Shown here: in pieces, positions 34,164-35,848 of the stretch | Position numbering within the stretch: the stretch's first letter is position 1 | How the letters are laid out: each line of letters opens with the position of its first letter | Assembly (NCBI GenBank): GCA_016873155.1 | Contig: VGXX01000010.1 | Span: 1-35,848 of the forward strand | Source: Planctomycetota bacterium | GTDB taxonomy: Bacteria; Planctomycetota; Brocadiia; Brocadiales; Brocadiaceae | Length of the DNA: 35,848 bases | Direction: 5' to 3' | The notes under the pieces: generated by a model | Databases searched by the model: none | The model's input: only the letters and a program-made list of their open reading frames with translations | What the model was told of the DNA's origin: nothing | Position numbers and translations under genes: made by a program

Positions 34164-35390
34164 TCAGTGAACCGTTACTTTTTGTCTGACTTTTTTGGGA
34201 GATTCGGATTCAATGCCTATTTCTTCGTCGGTAAGGTAGCAAGCGGGATCATGTTCCCATATGTCGCCATAATATGCCTCTGCCCTTGCCCTGAAATTCC
34301 CGCTGCATATATTGAGCCATCTGCACTTAGCGCAACGCCCTTTAACGTAAGGGTTTTTGTTCTTGAGTTTAGCCATTAACTCATTGGAAGTGTCTTCCCA
34401 TATCTCGCCAAACTTCCTTTTTCTGATATTTCCGAAAGAGTATTGTCTCCAAAACTGATCGGCGTATACTTCCCCATCCCAGCTTATACAGGCAAGCCCC
34501 TTACCGGAGCTATTCCCCTCATTCCACTGGAGGAGTTCAAACACTTCTTTTGCCCTCTTGGGATTTTCTTTCAAAAGCCGTAAATATATGTATGGGCCGT
34601 CGGCATGATTATCCACGGTGAGCACCTCGATTTTACGACCTCTGTCATGCGCCTCCTTGGTCTTATCAATGATAAGGTCAACAACCTTGCGGGTTTCTTT
34701 GTGGGAAAGGTCTTCTTCTATCAGGTTAGAACCCCTTCCTGAGTATACCAGGTGATAAAAACAAACCCTCGGGATGTTTTCTTTTTCAATGAGTTGAAAT
34801 ATACCCGCTATATCATGTGCATTCCTCTTATTAATGGTAAAACGCAGACCTACCTTAATACCTACAGACATGCAATTCCTAATACCTTCCAGAGCCGCAT
34901 CAAATGCACCGGGAATACCGCGGAAACGGTCGTTTGTTTCTTTAAGACCATCAAGACTGATTCCCACATAGGAAAGCCCAAATTTTTTTAACTCATTTGC
35001 CTTATCCCTTGTAATTAAAGTGCCATTCGTGCTAATAACGGCTCGCAACCCCTTCTCCTTGGCATAACCAATTAATTCGAGGAGATCGGGTCTCATGAGT
35101 GGTTCTCCGCCTGAAAAAAGAATTACAGGAGCCCCATATTCTGCCAGATCGTCCAACATGGCCTTTGCCTCTTTTGTAGATAGTTCGTTTGGGTATTCAA
35201 TATCTTTTGATTGAGAGTAACAATGGATGCATTTCAAATTACAACGTTGTCCTACATTCCAGACTACAACTGGTTTCTTGTCTTGAGAAAATTGTAATAA
35301 ATGTGATGGTAGTTTTTTGGATTCTCTACCATATCGTAATGCGTCGGACGGTTCTACGGTGCCACAGTATAACTTTGATATACCAATCAT
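34164..35390 (-). CDS. Radical SAM/SPASM haem-biosynthesis protein (AhbC/NirJ family)
   Basis: A 408-residue protein. The radical SAM cluster cysteines are 50, 54 and 57 (CNLKCIHC), GGEP is at 94-97, and SPASM-type cysteines are 301, 353, 356, 362 and 384. The opening MIGISKLYCGTVEPSDALRY, the segment VLTVDNHADGPY (256-267) and the end DPACYLTDEE are features I associate with NirJ1/AhbC. AhbC removes two acetate side chains from didecarboxysiroheme to give Fe-coproporphyrin III; NirJ acts in haem d1 synthesis. The two cannot be separated here without partner genes. An organism this rich in c-type haem needs such a route. The start has AGGAG 9 nt upstream. Confidence 0.82.
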   Translation of the reverse strand: MIGISKLYCGTVEPSDALRYGRESKKLPSHLLQFSQDKKPVVVWNVGQRCNLKCIHCYSQSKDIEYPNELSTKEAKAMLDDLAEYGAPVILFSGGEPLMRPDLLELIGYAKEKGLRAVISTNGTLITRDKANELKKFGLSYVGISLDGLKETNDRFRGIPGAFDAALEGIRNCMSVGIKVGLRFTINKRNAHDIAGIFQLIEKENIPRVCFYHLVYSGRGSNLIEEDLSHKETRKVVDLIIDKTKEAHDRGRKIEVLTVDNHADGPYIYLRLLKENPKRAKEVFELLQWNEGNSSGKGLACISWDGEVYADQFWRQYSFGNIRKRKFGEIWEDTSNELMAKLKNKNPYVKGRCAKCRWLNICSGNFRARAEAYYGDIWEHDPACYLTDEEIGIESESPKKVRQKVTVH

Positions 35391-35554
35391 TACTGCATCT
35401 CCTGCACAGGACGTGTGTGCTTAAGTAAGGATAGAGGGATAAAACCCGCTCTACGTGTTATTTTAGGATTAGATAAACAATTGATAAAAATTATAGGATT
35501 TATTATAACCAAAAATCCTCATTTAGTAAAAAATATTTTGCAACTTTTAAAAAC

Positions 35555-35848
35555 TTATTGTCCTACAGCGTAGAGTTTCCAGTCTACACAACCAACATAG
35601 AGGGTGTTTTTTGAGTCTATGGCCGGTGAAGAAAGTAATGGCTCGCCAATTGTTGCGTGCCACTTAAGGGTGCCGTCGGTATTAACGGCATATAATTTAC
35701 CATCCCATGAACCTATATAAATGACACCATTAGCATCAACCGTAGGGGAGGCGGTAATAGATTTTTCGGTTTTAAATTTCCATTTAAGCGCACCATCTTT
35801 TGCTATGGCATAAAGATTGCCTTCTTGCGTTCCCACATAGATTGTTTC
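35555..35848 (-). CDS. PQQ-like beta-propeller repeat protein (C-terminal part)
   Basis: Open from the right edge to the stop at 35555 (97 codons). It shows the end of a propeller with repeats of the form IYVG..DG.LYA....G.LKW, for example VIYIGSWDGKLYAV, two full blades and part of a third. Its 5' end is outside the window. Such WD40-like PQQ repeats occur in quinoproteins and in BamB-like or extracytoplasmic scaffold proteins; quinone binding cannot be inferred from this fragment. Confidence 0.8.
   Translation of the reverse strand, partial: ETIYVGTQEGNLYAIAKDGALKWKFKTEKSITASPTVDANGVIYIGSWDGKLYAVNTDGTLKWHATIGEPLLSSPAIDSKNTLYVGCVDWKLYAVGQ

Noticed and set aside
1-35848. tRNA, rRNA or CRISPR array
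   Set aside because: I looked in the gaps and saw no cloverleaf with CCA-like end, no rRNA motif and no regularly spaced repeat-spacer series.

Overview
The window comes from an anammox planctomycete (Candidatus Brocadiales; family Brocadiaceae/Kueneniaceae level). The evidence is two octaheme proteins that I recognise as the catabolic hydroxylamine oxidoreductase (HOX, kustc1061-like) and hydrazine dehydrogenase (HDH, kustc0694-like) of anammox bacteria. A third HAO-like octaheme cytochrome and an 11-heme NrfH-HAO hybrid are also present. Genus is inference: the proteins are close to, but differ from, what I remember of Kuenenia stuttgartiensis, so Brocadia or Jettenia is possible. DNA is moderately AT-rich.

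Layout. 1-6400: catabolic core. The tail of a structured RNA or terminator lies at the left edge, followed by HOX, trpB, trpA and HDH, all on +. HOX and HDH each have a near-consensus sigma70 promoter with a 16-nt spacer, a leader of about 190 nt and a shared G-rich 17-mer, which suggests joint control. 6400-11140: two exported TPR proteins (+) converge on a zinc-ribbon/TPR/SUMF1-like protein and a small exported protein (-). 11260-14880: the membrane-anchored 11-heme cytochrome, then aconitase. 14880-17440: intergenic repeats, a small exported protein, a D-2-hydroxyacid dehydrogenase and an overlapping GNAT acetyltransferase. 17520-20790 (-): a lipoprotein and an 848-residue alpha-helical protein of unknown function. 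21001-22458: the third HAO-like protein. 22476-28126 (-): a compact operon of an unusual radical SAM protein, a divergent beta-ketoacyl synthase and a 7TM-GAF-PAS histidine kinase. 28421-31096: a receiver-GAF-PAS protein and a truncated duplicate inside a 1051-bp direct repeat. 31721-35848: an HD-GYP response regulator, a FadL-type porin, an AhbC/NirJ-type haem-biosynthesis radical SAM protein and the end of a PQQ-repeat protein.

How it fits together. HOX oxidises hydroxylamine to NO and HDH oxidises hydrazine to N2; both act in the anammoxosome and need large amounts of c-type haem. The multihaem paralogues probably carry or process electrons in the same nitrogen network, and the AhbC-like enzyme could help supply haem. 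The radical SAM/ketosynthase operon looks like lipid chemistry and is a plausible, unproven candidate for ladderane or another special lipid. The several GAF/PAS/REC/HD-GYP proteins make the right half rich in signalling.

Most noteworthy signals: the shared HOX/HDH leader, the NrfH-HAO fusion, the CX4CX2C radical SAM plus Cys-His-Gln ketosynthase operon, and the perfect 1051-bp duplication. All identifications are by eye from motifs and memory; no searches were run.
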